This document shows, piece by piece, positions 56,060-57,276 of a stretch of 57,276 bases of DNA. This DNA is from Bacteroidales bacterium (GTDB taxonomy: Bacteria > Bacteroidota > Bacteroidia > Bacteroidales > UBA932). The position numbers and the translations under genes were made by a program. The stretch covers positions 1-57,276 of the forward strand of contig JAEESD010000002.1 of NCBI GenBank assembly GCA_016286145.1, given 5' to 3'. Each line of letters begins with the position of its first letter. The stretch's first letter is position 1. The notes under the pieces are model-generated. The model was not told the origin of the DNA, searched no databases, and was given only the letters and a program-made list of their open reading frames with translations.

Positions 56060-57276
56060 ATGAGTTATAAAAGAACACTCGTTACAGCGGCCTTGCCCTA
56101 TGCCAACGGCCCCGTCCACATTGGACATCTCGCAGGAGTTTATGTTCCTGCAGATATTTATGTCCGTTATCTGAGGATGAGGGGCAGGGATGTCCTTTTC
56201 GTCTGCGGAAGCGATGAACACGGAGTGCCTATTACTATCAAAGCACGTCAGCAGGGTTGCTCCCCTCAGGATATAGTAGATAAGTACGACAAGATTATTT
56301 CGGAATCCTTCAAAGGCTTCGGTATCAATTTCGATGTCTACGGACGTACCTCCTCGAAGATCCACGAACAGACCGCTTCCGAGTTCTTCAAGAAACTCTA
56401 TGATTCAGGGAAGTTCATCACAAAGACTACCGAGCAGTACTACGACCCGGAGGCGAAGACTTTCCTGGCAGACCGCTACATAGTAGGAACTTGTCCTAAG
56501 TGTGGAAATCCCGATGCATATGGCGATCAGTGTGAGAAGTGCGGAAGTACGCTCAGCCCGGAGGAACTCATCAACCCCAAGAGCAAGCTCAGCGGCGCCG
56601 AGCCTATTAAGAAGGAGACGACCCACTGGTATCTTCCTCTCCAGGACTACGAGCAGTGGCTGCGCGAGTGGATACTCGAAGGCCACAAAGAGTGGCGCTC
56701 CAATGTCTACGGCCAGGTAAAGAGCTGGCTCGACGGCGGCCTGCAGCCCCGTGCGGTCACCCGTGACCTTGACTGGGGTGTGCCCGTGCCCGTTGAGGGA
56801 GCCGAAGGTAAGGTCCTTTATGTCTGGTTCGATGCTCCCATCGGATATATCAGCAACACTAAGCAGTTGCTCCCGAATGACTGGGAGAAGTGGTGGAAGA
56901 GCGAAGATACTAAGCTCGTCCACTTCATCGGTAAGGATAATATAGTCTTCCACTGCATAGTGTTCCCTTCGATGCTAAAGGCCTACGGCGACGGCTATAT
57001 CCTTCCGGACAACGTTCCTTCGAACGAGTTCCTGAACCTCGAGGGAGACAAGATCTCGACTTCTCGCGGCTGGGCTGTCTGGGCCCACGAATATCTCGAG
57101 GATTTCCCCGGAAAACAGGATGTCCTCCGTTATGTACTTACCGCCAACGCCCCCGAGACTAAAGACAACGACTTCAGCTGGAAAGATTTCCAGCCCCGCA
57201 ACAACTCCGAACTTGTCGCTATTTTCGGCAACATCGTTCACCGCGCGGTAGTCCTGACCCACAAATATTTCGACGG
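56060..57276 (+). CDS. metG: Methionine--tRNA ligase, N-terminal part (runs off window end; absent from the ORF track)
   Basis: Translated from ATG 56060: [62 protein letters not shown]... Confidence 0.93.
   Translation, partial: MSYKRTLVTAALPYANGPVHIGHLAGVYVPADIYVRYLRMRGRDVLFVCGSDEHGVPITIKARQQGCSPQDIVDKYDKIISESFKGFGINFDVYGRTSSKIHEQTASEFFKKLYDSGKFITKTTEQYYDPEAKTFLADRYIVGTCPKCGNPDAYGDQCEKCGSTLSPEELINPKSKLSGAEPIKKETTHWYLPLQDYEQWLREWILEGHKEWRSNVYGQVKSWLDGGLQPRAVTRDLDWGVPVPVEGAEGKVLYVWFDAPIGYISNTKQLLPNDWEKWWKSEDTKLVHFIGKDNIVFHCIVFPSMLKAYGDGYILPDNVPSNEFLNLEGDKISTSRGWAVWAHEYLEDFPGKQDVLRYVLTANAPETKDNDFSWKDFQPRNNSELVAIFGNIVHRAVVLTHKYFD

Noticed and set aside
1-57276. tRNA, rRNA or known riboswitch genes
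   Set aside because: None recognised by eye on either strand; an absence I cannot confirm without tRNAscan/Infernal.

Overview
This is a 57.3 kb chromosomal segment from a member of the Bacteroidota. The evidence is SusC/SusD, DUF6377, DUF5689 and BACON-like proteins, and TAnnTTTG-type -7 promoter boxes. Gene density is high. Most of the window is ordinary housekeeping: gpmI, manA, rnr, rsgA, MATE, polyprenyl synthase, U32 and S41 peptidases, rdgB, recO, uvrA, fadD-like, MFS plus ROK glucokinase, FKBP, serC-serA-DUF1015, recQ, dnaG and metG. There are two nutrient-acquisition loci: (i) a secreted nuclease / EEP / TonB receptor / DUF5689 lipoprotein cluster at the left end, and (ii) a SusC/SusD/binding-protein/GH16 beta-glucan-type locus at 28.4-35.7 kb. 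The signals I consider least explained are: (1) a 26-bp palindromic element inserted in the same reading frame (VMPD[S/P]DRAS) in two unrelated genes, rnr and a MATE transporter, with further degenerate units in tandem inside rnr; (2) a non-coding stretch of about 750 bp (about 45.03-45.78 kb) made of consecutive hairpins whose stem sequences differ but whose spacers recur, with related twin hairpins at 47.87-47.96 kb; (3) a 74-bp inverted repeat (44942-45015 / 47011-47084) whose two arms both encode the same 20-residue C-terminus of a GDSL hydrolase with only synonymous changes, so that inverting the 2-kb segment between them would keep the gene intact; (4) a C8 homopolymer in a promoter spacer; (5) a cluster of coding-region hairpins near the 5' end of rnr. 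No tRNA, rRNA, CRISPR array, integrase or transposase was seen. All product calls come from reading the translations; no database search was run.
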